From positions 44,831,880 through 44,895,879 of the forward strand of contig CM037792.1 in assembly GCA_021229015.1 (NCBI GenBank): a DNA stretch of 64,000 nt. The letters are read 5' to 3'. Positions 45,959-57,700 of this stretch are shown here, piece by piece. Made by a program: the position numbers and the translations under genes. Source of the DNA: Solen grandis. Lineage: Eukaryota; Mollusca; Bivalvia; Adapedonta; Solenidae. How positions within the stretch are numbered: position 1 is the stretch's first letter; every line of letters starts with the position of its first letter. The notes beneath the pieces were generated by a model. That model was not told the DNA's origin and searched no databases. It worked only from the letters and a program-made list of their open reading frames with translations.

Positions 45959-47861
45959 TCACAATCAATCAATAAACCTAAATATCCATTAATCTGCACT
46001 TATTTTATTGTTATATTTACAGGGGATGGCTTCTTGGTTGGAAAATCCTTCGACGGTATTTCTTTTTGATTTTTAAAAAAATAAAGAAAAAACATACAAG
46101 CTAGATTGTATTCAAAATTACCCTATTCACATTAAGTTCAAAAATAGTTCAAAAGTTCCAACCTGAAAAAACCTAACACCGGTGTAGTCACTGTCTCACG
46201 AAACGTTTCAGCTTAACAAATACGAAGATTTTCAAGAGGAAAATAATTCTATATGGCAACTGTCAAGGAAAAATCATAATATTTTGAAGCCACTTCATTG
46301 TAAACGTTTGTACAGCCGCCATATTGCTTTTCGACACATTTTTTTAAACCTCGTACAAATATGTCGCTTGCACAATCCTTTACAATGTAGTGACTTTAAA
46401 GTTCTAGATATTTGTAAAAGATTACCTCAATTGATCATTGTCAACTTGAGATTATTTTCATCTCAATCTTTTTGAAATCCCGATTCGACTTTTTATTGAC
46501 CAGGAGAGCGGGAATGTTAAACATTTATTTATAGATTATACCCTTTACTTTTGTTTAAAACCTTAAGAATGTAGAAATGAATAATTCAGAATTTTGGGTA
46601 GAGGAACATTTTAATTTGAGATATCTCAAGGTACGCAAATCTCATTTCGAGGAGTGAGAGCGGAACTGGGCTAAGTGCATATATATATGCATAAGCACTT
46701 AGCCTAGTTTCACTTTCACCCCTCGATTTGAAAACTTCATTAATTTCTTACGAAATAGCGGCATTCGCATGTACAGAAAAAACAAAACAAAAAAACAACA
46801 ACTGAATAACATTTATTAAGCTAGCGTAACGTTAGTATAAAAATAAATCGACTTAAAACATCCGCATTGTACAATTTTCTAAGCTTGATTTCAGTTATTA
46901 CCCATTAAGGAAAAGCTAAGTAGAATACGGAATCCCTATGGTGGATTTCCAGTTTGTTTTTTTCTAATCTCGTAAACAGGAAACATTATAGAGGTATTAC
47001 GAAATAATATGCTCTGGGTATGGTAAAGAATGATCGTTTCAATATAAGATTACGAAATGTTATTCTTTATCAAATATTGTTTCATAATTACGAAATACAT
47101 TTTGTAAAAAGTAAGTGTTTCTAATGAATGAATGAATCAATAAATCAATTTATATTGTTTCTTATTATTTTTATCATGTTCATTGGCGATTTTTTGTAAA
47201 CCTTTATTTGGTTGCTGCAACAATCGTACGGACTAATTATTTAAGCTGAAACAAATGGTTAAATGCAACTAGATCTAGCCGTCATATTTTTGATTTGCTG
47301 TTTTCAAAGAAATGACATGAATTTATGTATTTTGATGACTTCTTGTTTCCTTAAAAAATCAATTTGTCAAAATTAAACCATAAAATAGAGGGCACATGTT
47401 ACAGCTATTTCTTATATTAAACAAGTATCCTTTTGGGAAATGAATTTTGTCACTCAATGTATATATAGCTAAAGAAGAAGTGCTCACAATCAGCAGAACT
47501 CCAAGTGGGTTGAAAGTAAACCGAAAGCGAAAGTGAAAGTAAAACAACAATCCTGTTTCCGGATAAACACCCGTATATCAAGTCACTTCCCCAAGTTTCT
47601 CTTAAACATTTATCAACTTTTGACTCATGAAAAGTTTGATTCAGTAGACAGACATACATACTTACAGACACTATTGATATTACAGATCTAGATATTGTCT
47701 TGGTCACTTTTTGTTTACAATTTTCAGATCTCTATGAAGTCAGTATTGGGGGCAAGACCTACACACGTGTGGAGCTGGACATTCTAATAGAGGAGGGGAG
47801 AAGGGCGCAAGTATATCAGATGTAGGCATCATCATCATCATCATCATATCATCTTTTCTTT

Positions 47862-47912
<51 letters not shown>

Positions 47913-47948
47913 TTCTTCTTCTTCTTCTTCTTCTTCTTCTTCTTCTTC

Positions 47949-48011
<63 letters not shown>

Positions 48012-48020
48012 TTCTTCTTC

Positions 48021-48071
<51 letters not shown>

Positions 48072-48095
48072 TTCTTCTTCTTCTTCTTCATCATC

Positions 48096-48138
<43 letters not shown>

Positions 48139-48146
48139 TCATCTTC

Positions 48147-48186
<40 letters not shown>

Positions 48187-49730
48187 CCCCTTGGTTTGGT
48201 AATAATGTATTCGACCTGATTCTGTACTTGAAATTTTCCTCAAACAAGAATGGAAAAAATCTAAAAAGTTAAATATTACTTAGCAGTAAGTATTTGTCAA
48301 GTAATATCAAACCTGGTGTTGTTGTTGTTGTTTTGTTCTAGAGATGAAAACTTCCCTTCACGTCGTCGAAGAAGTGCCATAAGAGACGAGCGGTTCAGAT
48401 GGACGCATAACAGAATACCTTATAAAATAGACGACACTTTCTGTGAGTATGATCATACAAGCGCTTACTTAAGGCATTGTTGTTACTGAATGTATTTTAA
48501 TTGTTTCTGTGTGAAAGGACTTTAATTTGAACACAGTCGTCCAGTGGTAACGTACCCGACTACGGATCCGAATGTTGTTGGTTTGGACCCGTTGTGGCAT
48601 TGAGTATCCATGGACCTCCCATGCGCAAAGTACTGTTCCAACTTAAGAACCATTGAGAAAGATTAGTTTTAGATGTAAGAATGAACGTAAAACAATGAAA
48701 GTTTAAACTGATAAAAATTAAAACAATTTATTAATCAACCGAGAATCCGGTAAGGATTTAAACTAGTCGATTGTTCACTAGTGTTGCAAATGTTCGAAAT
48801 GACGTTTCTAAAATTCTAAAAATTTGTCATTTTTTCAGCTGCCGAAGAAAAGCTGACAATAATGAGGTCGATGGAGCACTGGATGCTGGGCACTTGTCTT
48901 CTGTTTGTCCCCGCATCTGATCAGGAGTTCAGTTACATTAAGTTCACCAAGAAGGACAGGTAGAAACTACGTCACGTTATTGGTGGTGTTTTTGTTGTTT
49001 ACCGTCACAGCAACAGCAAAATTTAACGATACATGAATGTTATATTGTTCAGTAATTTAAGAAATTCCGTCATTTGGATGAACACTTCTTTTCGATGGTT
49101 ATATTAATGAATGGTTCAGTGACATTAATAATCAAGTGTGTGTGTGTGTGTGTGTGCGTGTGTGTGTGTGTGCGCGCGCGCACCTGACATTGTGAAGTAG
49201 AATTTGTAGTTTGAGTCAGGGTCAGGGTTTGGATTAGGGTTATTGTTTGCGGGCATTGTTTGGTTTGTTTCTGGGACTGGAAATATAGTTAGCTTTAATG
49301 TTGAATTACATTCCGAGATAAAACCTCGCTATGATATCATCCTACAAACAAAAAGTCGAGGTACAAACCGCAACAGCGATGTATGAGTCACACATCGGAT
49401 AAAATGTATGCAATAGATTGAGAGGTAGAAAACTCATACCTCGGTTCGTCTTTTTCAGTATTGGGGTTAGGCTAAGGGTCAGGGTTAGGGTTAATGTTAG
49501 TTTATGTATTTTGGTTTTGGTGATGCAATAATATACAAACCATATAAGTGAGGTATGGGTTTCACATACAATACTTCTGTAAGATAGGTAGACCAATCTC
49601 TCTCTATGTGTGTATAGCTATGTCATTTCATTATGTTAGTTCCTAACTTATATTCTCCAGGTGCTACAGTCTGGTTGGAATGAATCAAGACGAGCAACTG
49701 ATTGTTTTATCAGAGAGCTGCGCTAAGCAG
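44295..49730 (+). CDS. Astacin-family (M12A) zinc metalloprotease, 5' part only
   Basis: Seven exons join in frame to 175 residues: 44295-44339, 45562-45622, 46023-46055, 47728-47821, 48342-48442, 48839-48959, 49661-49730. Order: hydrophobic leader (about 1-25), propeptide to 88, a furin-type SRRRR/SA site (84-90), then the start of an astacin catalytic domain with IRDERFRW, RIPYKIDDTFSAEEK, TCLLFVPASD, YIKFTKKDRCYSLVG and SESCAKQ. Astacins are secreted or membrane endopeptidases, for example BMP1/tolloid, meprin and hatching enzymes. The next expected exon, with the zinc-binding HExxH, is not found between 49731 and the gap at 53241 nor on its right, so the gene is incomplete here, misassembled, or truncated. 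The usual propeptide FxGD motif is not obvious. Confidence 0.85.
44470..44560 (-). repeat. tRNA-related SINE fragment, family 3
   Basis: GTTGGACCAGTACTTTATG...GGGGTTCGAAACACC in intron 1 of the astacin gene. Confidence 0.5.
44838..45060 (+). mobile_element. tRNA-derived SINE, family 2, copy 2
   Basis: CCGCGTAGGTTCGAATCCCG...CTGAAATACTGTCGAAGCGA + CGGTAAACTCAAATAG. Head shortened relative to 42965. Confidence 0.72.
45300..45445. mobile_element. Short MITE-like inverted-repeat element, copy 2
   Basis: TTCCGCTACATTTCGGACCC...GTAGCGGAACCATTACAGGG; diverged copy of 21769-21927 with a damaged left end. Confidence 0.55.
45562..45622 (+). CDS. Astacin exon 2: end of leader, start of propeptide
   Basis: 61 nt after TCTCTCTAG, MLTIELSRSALDDILIEPDL, donor TTGA/GTAAGT, phase 1. 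Its own ATG could be an alternative start. Confidence 0.6.
45924..45960. repeat. (CT)n microsatellite
   Basis: About sixteen CT units upstream of astacin exon 3. Confidence 0.92.
46023..46055 (+). CDS. Astacin exon 3: propeptide microexon
   Basis: 33 nt after ATTTACAG: R-DGFLVGKSFD, donor GACG/GTATTT, phase 1 both sides. Small, but the frame carries from exon 2 into exon 4. Confidence 0.6.
47728..47821 (+). CDS. Astacin exon 4: propeptide
   Basis: 94 nt after TTTTCAG: LYEVSIGGKTYTRVELDILI + EEGRRAQVYQ. The donor CAGAT/GTAGGC was chosen because it alone joins exon 5 in frame; the nearer CAA/GTATAT would not. A trinucleotide array starts within 10 bp of the donor. Confidence 0.68.
47828..48184 (+). 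repeat. (TCA)n/(TCT)n trinucleotide array
   Basis: Roughly 355 bp of alternating TCA and TCT blocks between astacin exons 4 and 5, starting just past the exon 4 donor. The minus-strand frame of Met, Lys and Asp runs is an artefact. Confidence 0.97.
48342..48442 (+). CDS. Astacin exon 5: furin site and N-terminus of protease
   Basis: 101 nt after TTGTTCTAG: DENFPSRRRRSAIRDERFRW + THNRIPYKIDDTF. RRRR/SA is a proprotein-convertase site placed as in other astacins, whose mature chain begins just there. Donor TTTCT/GTGAGT. Confidence 0.88.
48530..48640 (+). repeat. tRNA-related SINE, family 3, forward copy
   Basis: GTCCAGTGGTAACGTACCCG...GGTTTGGACCC...CAAAGTACTGTTCCAAC: forward counterpart of 2680, 9925 and 44470. 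Confidence 0.55.
48839..48959 (+). CDS. Astacin exon 6: N-terminal lobe of catalytic domain
   Basis: 121 nt after TTTTTCAG: AEEKLTIMRSMEHWMLGTCL + LFVPASDQEFSYIKFTKKD. Includes the first conserved disulfide cysteine (TC-LLFVP) and the YI beta-strand. Donor GACAG/GTAGAA. Confidence 0.9.
49137..49182. repeat. (TG)n/(CG)n microsatellite
   Basis: TG repeat grading into a short CG run. Confidence 0.9.
49661..49730 (+). CDS. Astacin exon 7: up to just before the zinc site
   Basis: 70 nt after TTCTCCAG: R-CYSLVGMNQDEQLIVLSESC + AKQ, donor AAGCAG/GTGAAA, phase 0. In the family the zinc-binding helix follows within about ten residues, so the next exon should begin with it. Confidence 0.88.
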
Positions 49731-49837
49731 GTGAAACACACTTGGATATTTACACATTTAAACTTAAATTGTATATGCAAATGAAACTCACCTTGTCAGT
49801 CCATTCTGTTTTCACAAATCCACATTACACAGATCAT

Positions 49838-50245
49838 GAGGGGTGTCTTATACTGCAGAAAGCATATCAAGATTTATTACTTTACAAAGTCCATGAGGGT
49901 GTGTTATACTACAGAAAGCATATCAAGATGTATTACTTTACAAGGTCCATGAGGGGTGTGTTATACTACAGAAAGCATATCAAGATTTATTACTTTACAA
50001 AGTCCATGAGGGGTGTGTTATATTACAGAAAGCAAATCAAGATTTATTACTTTACAAAGTCCATGAGGGATGTGTTATATTACAAAAAGCAAATCAAGAT
50101 TTATTACTTTACAAAGTCCATGAGGGATGTGTTATATTACAGAAAGCATATCAAGATTTATTACTTTACAAAGTCCATGAGGGGTGTGTTATACTACAGA
50201 AAGCATATCAAGATTTATTACTTTAAAAAGTCCATGAGGGTGTGT
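49838..50245 (+). repeat. 57-bp minisatellite, about seven copies
   Basis: Units contain CCATGAGGGGTGTGTTATAC, TACAGAAAGCATATCAAGAT and TTATTACTTTACAAAGT. The period is divisible by three, giving a 186-residue open frame at 49742-50302 with a repeated LYYRKHIKIYYFTKS motif. It directly follows the last astacin exon but has no splice or start support; treated as intronic repeat. Confidence 0.9.
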
Positions 50246-50987
50246 AATACTGTCGAAAGAAAATTCCATTGTTTCACATATCATTTGATGTTCGGAACTT
50301 AATATTCATGACGTAAAGAGTTTATTTCCGTAACATTTAAATATCGTACTAATGAAGAAATTTTTGGGAAACGTTGACAGTTTCTGAATCGGTATTTCTG
50401 AAAGTAGTATAGGGGTCTCTTTAGCCCAAAAGACTGCACATGCGCAGGAGTGATGTCATAGGATTTTGACGCGCATGTGTGGCGGCCATATTGGTTTCTA
50501 TATTTAGCATGACATCTAATTTTAGAATAACATCATTGGTCTATATTTAGAATGACCACATCGGTAGACAATAGAATTTAAAAATAAATATGTTCATCAT
50601 ATTATACACAGACGGCCATTATATTTCTAATGTGTGCACATGCGTGGCGGTAATAGAATACAGAGGTGACTTGTATACATGATCTAAGATCTACTCGCGG
50701 AAATTGAGGGTCACTTCCATTCGATCTCAGACTGTGTCCTAAAAGATATTCTACCACTACTTTTAATATATAATGATAATAATAATCATAATAATTAAAT
50801 AACATTTCTGCTATATAGGAAAAAACAACAATGATGATATATTACTTCTACTCAATAATCATATTATAACATAATAGGATTCAACAGTAATAATGATGGT
50901 TACAATGAAATAATATATATCAAATAATATGTCTACTCTATAAATAATACTGTTATAAAAATACTCAGTCTACCTTTACGATGTTGA

Positions 50988-53240
50988 CACTCCAACGTCC
51001 TACCTTCAAATGAATCGAGTGCAACTATTGCATCAGTTCATACTCGTTTCCCAGGCCCATACCACCTGCGTTAACAATAGACGATCTATTTTTAGCAATG
51101 GTACAATAGCGGTATTGATTTAGGGACCGAAATGCGAACAATGGCCTATTCAAATGTCAAAAGTTAATCCCTTTAAAGTTGCCCCAGTGTCTGGCGTGTG
51201 TTGATTTAGGAGTGGCAATGAGAACAATAGTCTATTCACGTGTCAAAAGTTAATCCCTTTAAAGTCGCCCAAGTGTCTTGCGTGTGTTGATTTAGGAGCG
51301 GATGTGTGAACAATGGCTTTTGTGTCTATTGTTAAGTGAGTGATCAATATCTCCCTCAAACATCACTTGGAGTTTAGCAGCACCTTAAAAAAAATGATAA
51401 GAAAAAATATCTTACATATTAAAAACATATTTTAATATTATTTGATCACTTTAAAACCTATTATAGAAATTATATTCTGCTAAAATTACAACAATGAAAC
51501 TAAAATGTTAAAAAGAAGTAGAAAAATCTTATGTTTTCGACCCACAAAATGGATCATAAATTATAGAAAAGTAGATTAAAAAAACTCCAAATCTCCAACG
51601 GCCAAAGCCTTTACTGAGAAAGCTTAAAATTGTTTTTATTTTCAGAACAATATTAAATGTTTTTATATTGGAGAATACACTGACAAATTCCATATTTTAG
51701 TACGATGGATACCACGACAGCAGCAAAACCAAAATAGGTGACGATTTTTTACTTGGACATACATATATATAAGGACTTGAGGGAGTTGGTTAAGGTTTTA
51801 ATTGACATACACCCATGTATTATTTCAGTTAAACAAGAATGAACAAGAATGGTCAAGTATATACACGAAATCAACCTTTTCAGGGTCCAGTAACATTTAT
51901 ACATCAATATTGTTTGACTTGAGATCGGATTAAGTTAGCCCATAAAGGGAGCTGGCCAATGTTTACGTACGCTTAGCTTTACCTCGGTAACGGATTAAAT
52001 ATTGTCAAATTGTACGAGTTTTAGAGGGAGCCAGTATGCGTGTTATAAAGTGATTTATGTATCGAAATATTCCGTTCTGTTCAATGTATACGTTATTTGT
52101 AATACATAAAAAATGTTCGGGATTGTATAAGCTTTAAATTCGTAATGTTGGTATTATCTTTGTGGAAACAAAAAGCTTTAAATCAGTTTTTCCTTTCTAG
52201 GGCAACGGTTTACGATATAAAATACCCTATAAAAGTATACATTTTTGACATTGTGGAGACGAGACCTTTCCAATGATGTATATATTGGGCAGGAAATGTT
52301 AAATTTTAATTAAGGTTTAAAAATCGCTGTTACGTCATAACTCGGTAACGGTTGAAAATCGAATCGAGAACATAGGGTTTATTTTGAAGTATTTTGATAA
52401 ATCTATCAATTTATATAAACATTTGAAAAACATATTGACGTATAAAAAGCAGCGGCCCTTAACCAACATTCTCAAGTCCTTATATAATGTATGTCCGAGT
52501 AAAAAATCGTCACCTATTTTGGTTTTGCTGCTGTCGTGGTATCCATCGTACTAAAATATGGAATTTGCCAGTGTATTTTCCCATATAAAAACATTTAATA
52601 TTGTTCTGAAAATAAAAATAATTTTAAGCTTTCTCAGTAAAGGCTTTGGCCGTTGGAGGTTTGGTAAGTTTTTTAATCTACTTTTCCATAATTTATGATC
52701 CATTTTGTGGGTCAAAACATTAGATTTTTCTACTTCTTTTTAACATTTAAGTTTCATTATTGTAATTTCAGCAGAATATAATTGATATCATAGTTTTTAA
52801 AGTGATCAAATAATATTGAAAAATATTTTTAAGATGTAAGGTATTTTTTTCTTATCATTTTTTTTTAAGGTGCTGCTAAACTCCAAGTGACGTTTGAGGG
52901 AGATATTGATCACTCACTTAACAATAGACACAAAAGCCATTGTTCACCCAGTCCTGGGGCGACTTAAAGGGGATTAACTTTTGACACGTGAATAGACTAT
53001 TGTTCGCATTTCCGCTCCTAAATCAACACACGCCAGACACTGGGGCGACTTTAAAGGGATTAACTTTTGACATTTGAATAGGCCATTGTTCGCATTTCCG
53101 TTTCTAAATCAATACCGCTATTGTACCATTGCTAAAAATAGATCGTCTATTGTTAACGCAGGTGGTATGGGCCTGGGAAACGAGTATGAACTGATGCAAT
53201 AGTTGCACTCGATTCATTTGAAGGTAGGACGTTGAAGAGT
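50988..53240. mobile_element. Large inverted-repeat (foldback-type) element
   Basis: Left arm about 50988-51795 and right arm about 52457-53240 are reverse complements with scattered differences, around a spacer of about 660 bp. Paired landmarks: CGTCCTACCTTCAAATGAAT with ATTCATTTGAAGGTAGGACG, and AAGGACTTGAGGGAGTTGGT with ACCAACATTCTCAAGTCCTT. The spacer holds no substantial open frame. Long arms without transposase fit a non-autonomous foldback element. The right arm runs into the gap, so target-site duplication cannot be tested. Confidence 0.85.
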
Positions 53241-53340
53241 NNNNNNNNNNNNNNNNNNNNNNNNNNNNNNNNNNNNNNNNNNNNNNNNNNNNNNNNNNNN
53301 NNNNNNNNNNNNNNNNNNNNNNNNNNNNNNNNNNNNNNNN
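53241..53340. other. Assembly gap (100 N)
   Basis: Exactly 100 N, directly at the end of the inverted repeat, a structure that often breaks assemblies. Confidence 1.
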
Positions 53341-54579
53341 AAAATTATATTACATTAATGTTCCATCTAAGACACCAAATAGTATTACCCACTACACATC
53401 TCTCTTAGTCAAGCAACTAAAAAGTTTAAATCCTGTTTGAGTTACAACTAATGGACAGAAAGTCTGGGCACTAGTCATGGCATAGTCTATGGACTTTTTC
53501 AGTCAAAAATTTCCTGTTATAGTGTTAATATTCTCCTTTTATTACTAGGTCAGCTGCTTTTATGTGTAAAGCAGGTCAACTACTGATCACATGATATTCC
53601 AGTATTGCTATTGGCTAATTTGGAAAGTTAATTTGAATACATTTGTAAACATTGGAAAGGCCAATGATGTTGGCGTAAAATGAAGATATACAGAGGAAAC
53701 ATTTTGCCTTCCAGAATGCAGAGGGAGGGGGGTTGAGGGTGGGGCTAGGGACCAAATATCTATTCAAATGTATTGGACTGACCGAGGATCAAACCATCCT
53801 GAAAATCCAAAGCATTAACCCCAATTGGCCTTTCAAACTTTTGAGCGCAATCTGGCACCATGACCCTTCACCTTATGTGTGACCTAACCTAGGACGCATC
53901 TATGGTGTGCGACACATGGTCTCATTAAGGCAAACCTTACTGCCAAATTATTTGAGAATCCTGTGAACCATGTCTATGTGTAGCCAGGACATGCACGTCC
54001 AGCTGATGAGATGCACCAACATACCAAAGCATGCACATTCACGTACCAAACCACTATTTGTTTACATACTTCAAGCTGGCTTGACAAAAAAAAAAAATGT
54101 GTTTTTTGTGTGTGTGTGTGTGTGTGTGTGTAAGCTAGGTCCACCACTGATCACAGGGTAGAGGGTATCCTAGTGTAACTATTGGATAATTGGAATTTTA
54201 TTTCAATATAATATGTAAATGTTTAAAAAGGCTATGCTACGATCTTCCAGCTATTGACTAAATACAATTATTTTCTAACACTTTGTATAATTCTTCTGGT
54301 ATTTCTATATCAAGTTATTTTCAATTACAATAAAAACAATGGTACATTTACTACCATAATCATAGTTATTGTATTAAGTAGTTAAGTGAAGCTGTTACAT
54401 CTGCATGGCTATTACATATTATCCTGTTACAATTTTATGCATTGTTGTTTCATGGAAAAAACGACAAATTGTATACACAAGTGAAATTTCTGATCATTTT
54501 AATAAGCAATAATTAATTTTGCCATCTTCTACATCATATCCTGTGTCTACCAAAGCGGTTGCTAGGCAACGGAATTTAC
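53341..54579. other. Non-coding stretch right of the gap
   Basis: No astacin exon and no clear exon of the coiled-coil gene. Two diverged copies of one repeat start near 53545 and 54130 (TAGGTC...CTACTGATCACA; TAGGTC...CCACTGATCACA), with a related piece near 58375-58470. A (GT)n tract is at 54105-54131. Confidence 0.5.
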
Positions 54580-54702
54580 CTTCCTGGTATTTTCATTCTT
54601 TTGTTTATAGTCAGGGAAGAGTTCCCTGACTTTGTCATGGGGGATAATTCCAGGTATACTTTCCACTGTGGAGGTAACATGTTTTTGGATGAAGTTCTCT
54701 CC
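54580..54702 (-). CDS. Coiled-coil gene exon h, duplicated FIQKH exon copy 2
   Basis: 123 nt, 41 codons, phase 0: GENFIQKHVTSTVESIPGII, PHDKVRELFPDYKQKNENTR, K. 34 of 41 residues match exon g; the starts are 313 bp apart and flanking intron is also similar, so exon and intron duplicated together. Confidence 0.82.
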
Positions 54703-57700
54703 CTTTGACAAAAACAGGAAAAAATTGATCATTTTAAAATGCATAGCAGCAACAATACAGAATATCATTGTTATATTACGTGTAAATATTGCTTTTTTCT
54801 CTCTTTTATGTCTGTTTAATTAAAAACAAACTTATTACTTTTAAGATTTTCAGTAAGATTTACCAATGTGGTTCCTAAGCAACTACATTTACCTTCTGTG
54901 TGTTTTCATTCTTGGGTTTATAGTCAGAGAAGAGGTCCCTAACTTTGTTATGGGGTATAATTCCAGGTATACTCTCCATTGAGGAGGTGACATGTTTTTG
55001 GATGAAGTTCTCTCCCTTTGACAAGAAATAGGAAAAACTGAATTTGCATGAATCAAACAATAGAAATGATTAATCTTTCACTGTTTATTTAAAAAATAGG
55101 AAGAAGAAATATTAAAATCACAACTTTTAAAAATTTATCAAATATTATAAGATTCAAAATTAATTACCTAAATAAAAAAAATTAAATAATTATCCATTTC
55201 TAATCATTACATAAGTGCTGAACCAGAAAAAAAACTAGAATACAATTTTCTAATGAACTAAAGCCCCCAAAAGAGATATGATGTTATTTTCATCTATGTT
55301 ATAATTCTTATTTAACATTTGGATTGTAATGATAAACATGACTAACACTAATTGCAACTAATCAAGAAAAAAATCAGCCTTTTGTGTGTTTTCTAAATCT
55401 CAACAAACCTGCAATATATTAGCTGTTTGTATTATATAGAAAGGCAGGAGCTTAGTTTGGAGGATGTTTACTGAATGTCCTTATTTTAGAATTTTTTAAA
55501 TAATACAAAATATGATTAATATCAGAAGAGTCATGAATCAATACATCAGTAAGCTTGGACAACACTTAATGCCTGTTTCCTCCTTCTACATGATCTGTGA
55601 ACCCAAATTTCATGATGTTAGCAAGGAAAGACAAATTGTCATAAATCTATTACAGCTGACTATCATGCTTGGCATGTAACAATGGCGGTGCAGTTACACT
55701 GTGTGTGAATACTAACTAAAATAAAGACCTGTCATGCCTAAGATCCAAATTCTAGAAGTCAAAACTTGGAACTACTTAGTAAAATACTTATGAAAGACCT
55801 GAAGGGCCACAATAGTGTCAAGAATCAGTAAGTTGCACATGCTAGACAATACTGGACAGCAGCACATGTTTATTAACACTATATCTGGAGGTAATGAGAT
55901 ATGTGGACCATTTTGTTGGCCAAGTGATAGTATATGAATTTGAGTTGTTAGTCCAAATTATAAACTGCATGATTACTGTGAGGCATTTCAAGCGTGCAGC
56001 TTGGTGCTTTAATTTTAAAAAAGTCAATGTATGTATTTAAAAGACATATAATGTATGAGCAACATAAAAAAAATCACCCTGCTCTCAATATACATGTCTG
56101 ATATTACCATTTCTATAACTTTTATCACTTTTTTTATTTCATCATCATCATCGTCATTTTCATAATCATCATTTGTTATAACATTCTCTTAATATTTGTT
56201 TCTACTTCTAAAATTAATAAAGCAACAATACTACAGAACAACATAATGTTAACAACACCAATCTGATGGTACTCTGGAAATAAACATCACTGAAAACAAC
56301 ATTTTTCCACTGCTATATATAAAACATTTTCCCGCTGCTACATATAAAACATTTTTCCGCTGCTACATATAACATTTTTCCGCTGCTACATATAAAACAT
56401 TTTTCTGCTGCTACATATAAGGTGCTACAACATCGATACAAGCTAGTCAAGATGCCATGTACAAGGTGCCTGACATATACATAAGAAATATACACTGGTG
56501 AGTGGGTGTACCTTGTCACTGGAAGCACCACTGATTGGGGTCAGCTGTTGGCTTGAGACCTCACTCCAGTGTTTTTGTATAAAGTCAGGATCCTGCAGAG
56601 CAAATCCATCACTCCTTATGCTTTAAACTGAGTGACTGACTGACAACATTTATAATATCCTTTGCGCACCAGGCAACAATTATTTTTTACTCGTTTCACT
56701 ACAATACAGACATTCACTGTAAAGATTGGCCCATTTCTGAAGCAAAGATTTTTTACCGGTTTCACTGTTACAGGTGCGCAAAGGATATGCTTTCCTTGTG
56801 TTGAGAAAATGCATATACATGTATACTCCACTTGGAAATCTATAATGTTACCTTTGAACATTTTTACTGCTAACCTTGCATACTGTCTAAAAATAGATTT
56901 TTTGGTCTTCTATCTGTATCTCTCAAGTGATCATTGGTATGCTTGTCCTTCAACTAGATGAAAAAACTGCCGGTCTGTTGTTTACCACTAATTTTTCTTA
57001 GGTTAACATTCTGTCATGTGCAATGTGGTATGTGACATCACCTGAAGCTGTCTCAAGGAGCATAATATTATTTTCCGTTCATTTGGAGGAAAAAATGCTG
57101 CATTTTGTTTCTTCATCAGTTTTTATGAGATATAGCACATGCGAAGTAGAAATTGTGCTCCACACATTGGCACTAATGATTCTTTTGGCAGATGTACAAT
57201 ATTTCCTACATACTTACAGTTTTCTCCTCAAAAGCTAGGCAAAAAAATGCTGCTTGTAACAGCTTAACATGACGTCATATACAACGTGGTATGGCCACAC
57301 ATTTCAATGCAATCACACTCAATGCCACCTGATATATTTATCATAATTTAGTTCAATATAAACTTGACAAGCAACTGCTTGAGCCCAGTCTTGACTGCTT
57401 ATTGCCAATACAGCTACACAACAGGGGACCAGACACATACATACATTTAACACAGAATACACAAAAAACACAATCAATATGTTCATAATGAATTAAACTG
57501 CATATACTGAGAATTAAGAACAAATTAAACAATATCTGCTTTTAAGCAAAGTGGGGAAAAACAAAATTATTACATTGAATGCAGATGTTTAAGCCTCTTA
57601 AAATATTTCATTTTCACTTATTTCTTCTAAAACAATCTCTGCACTCTTTCCCTATATTCACCTTTTCATTGCATGTCTTTATTTTTCCTTCACAAATATA

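Noticed and set aside
47849..48247. 132-residue minus-strand frame of Met, Lys and Asp runs
   Set aside because: It is entirely the translation of the (TCA)n/(TCT)n array.
49742..50302. 186-residue open frame after the astacin exons
   Set aside because: Mostly 57-bp tandem units. It lacks an HExxH motif and does not resemble the astacin domain.
50988..53240. Inverted repeat as an assembly mirror artefact
   Set aside because: The two arms carry many independent base differences and small indels, which an artefact would not.
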